DNA of 6,462 nucleotides from Clostridia bacterium (GTDB taxonomy: Bacteria; Bacillota; Clostridia; Christensenellales; Aristaeellaceae). Location: the NCBI GenBank assembly GCA_009776385.1, contig WRFT01000111.1, positions 1 through 6,462 on the forward strand. Reading direction: 5' to 3'. Shown in pieces: positions 6,393 through 6,462 of the stretch (positions are counted from its first letter, which is position 1; every line of letters starts with the position of its first letter). The position numbers and the translations under genes are program-made. The notes beneath the pieces are model-generated. The model did no database searches, was not told the DNA's origin, and was given only the letters and a program-made list of their open reading frames with translations.

Positions 6393-6462
6393 TTGAGCGA
6401 TGTTAACACCATACTAAACGACCTTGATACGCGCCTAAAAACGACCTATAACGATGCCTATA
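6393..6462 (+). CDS. Start of a phage gene, probably the gp7-like head morphogenesis/minor capsid protein (partial)
   Basis: Only the first 23 codons are in the window, starting at a TTG with GGAGG 9 bases upstream. The peptide begins (M)SDVNTILNDLDTRLKTTY and is predicted to be helical. In SPP1-like phages the gene after the portal encodes a minor head/morphogenesis protein, so the position suggests that role; the visible sequence is too short to show a domain. ATG at 6401 is in another frame and meets a stop within a few codons. Whether the gene is intact beyond the window is unknown; its portal neighbour is broken. Confidence 0.45.
   Translation, partial: MSDVNTILNDLDTRLKTTYNDAY

Overview
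The window carries the protein-quality-control operon tig-clpP-clpX-lon of a Bacillota-type (low-to-moderate GC, Clostridia or Negativicutes-like) bacterium. All four genes are on the minus strand and are read from right to left. The assignment to Bacillota rests on gene order, strong AGGAGG-type ribosome binding sites and the style of the proteins; genus or species cannot be told from this sequence.

Layout: 1-2252 is lon (minus strand, last few dozen codons cut off by the window edge). 2266-3576 is clpX, 3585-4190 is clpP and 4165-5553 is tig (trigger factor). The genes are packed tightly: tig and clpP overlap by 26 bases, clpP and clpX are 8 bases apart, and clpX and lon are 13 bases apart. 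The ribosome binding sites of clpP, clpX and lon all lie in the end of the gene before them. A good sigma-A promoter with an extended -10 (TTGCGT, 17 bases, TAGAAT) sits about 60 bases in front of tig. It is the only obvious promoter for the whole unit. The leader between promoter and tig can fold into a bulged stem and contains a 20-codon open frame whose AUG is at the predicted 5' end and whose stop touches the tig start.

From about 5720 to the right edge, on the plus strand and divergent from tig, lies a decayed phage head module. It is a portal-protein gene (SPP1 gp6-like) that lacks its front half and an internal piece and changes frame twice. It is followed by the first 23 codons of the next gene, in the place where SPP1-type phages carry their gp7-like minor head/morphogenesis gene. 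The module looks like a prophage remnant whose left end stops right beside the tig promoter.

How the genes work together: trigger factor meets nascent chains at the ribosome exit. ClpX unfolds substrates and feeds them to the ClpP protease barrel. Lon is a separate one-chain ATP-dependent protease. All key catalytic residues that can be checked are intact. I see no new defence or mobile system. The points most worth a second look are the tig leader/promoter region and the phage remnant next to it.
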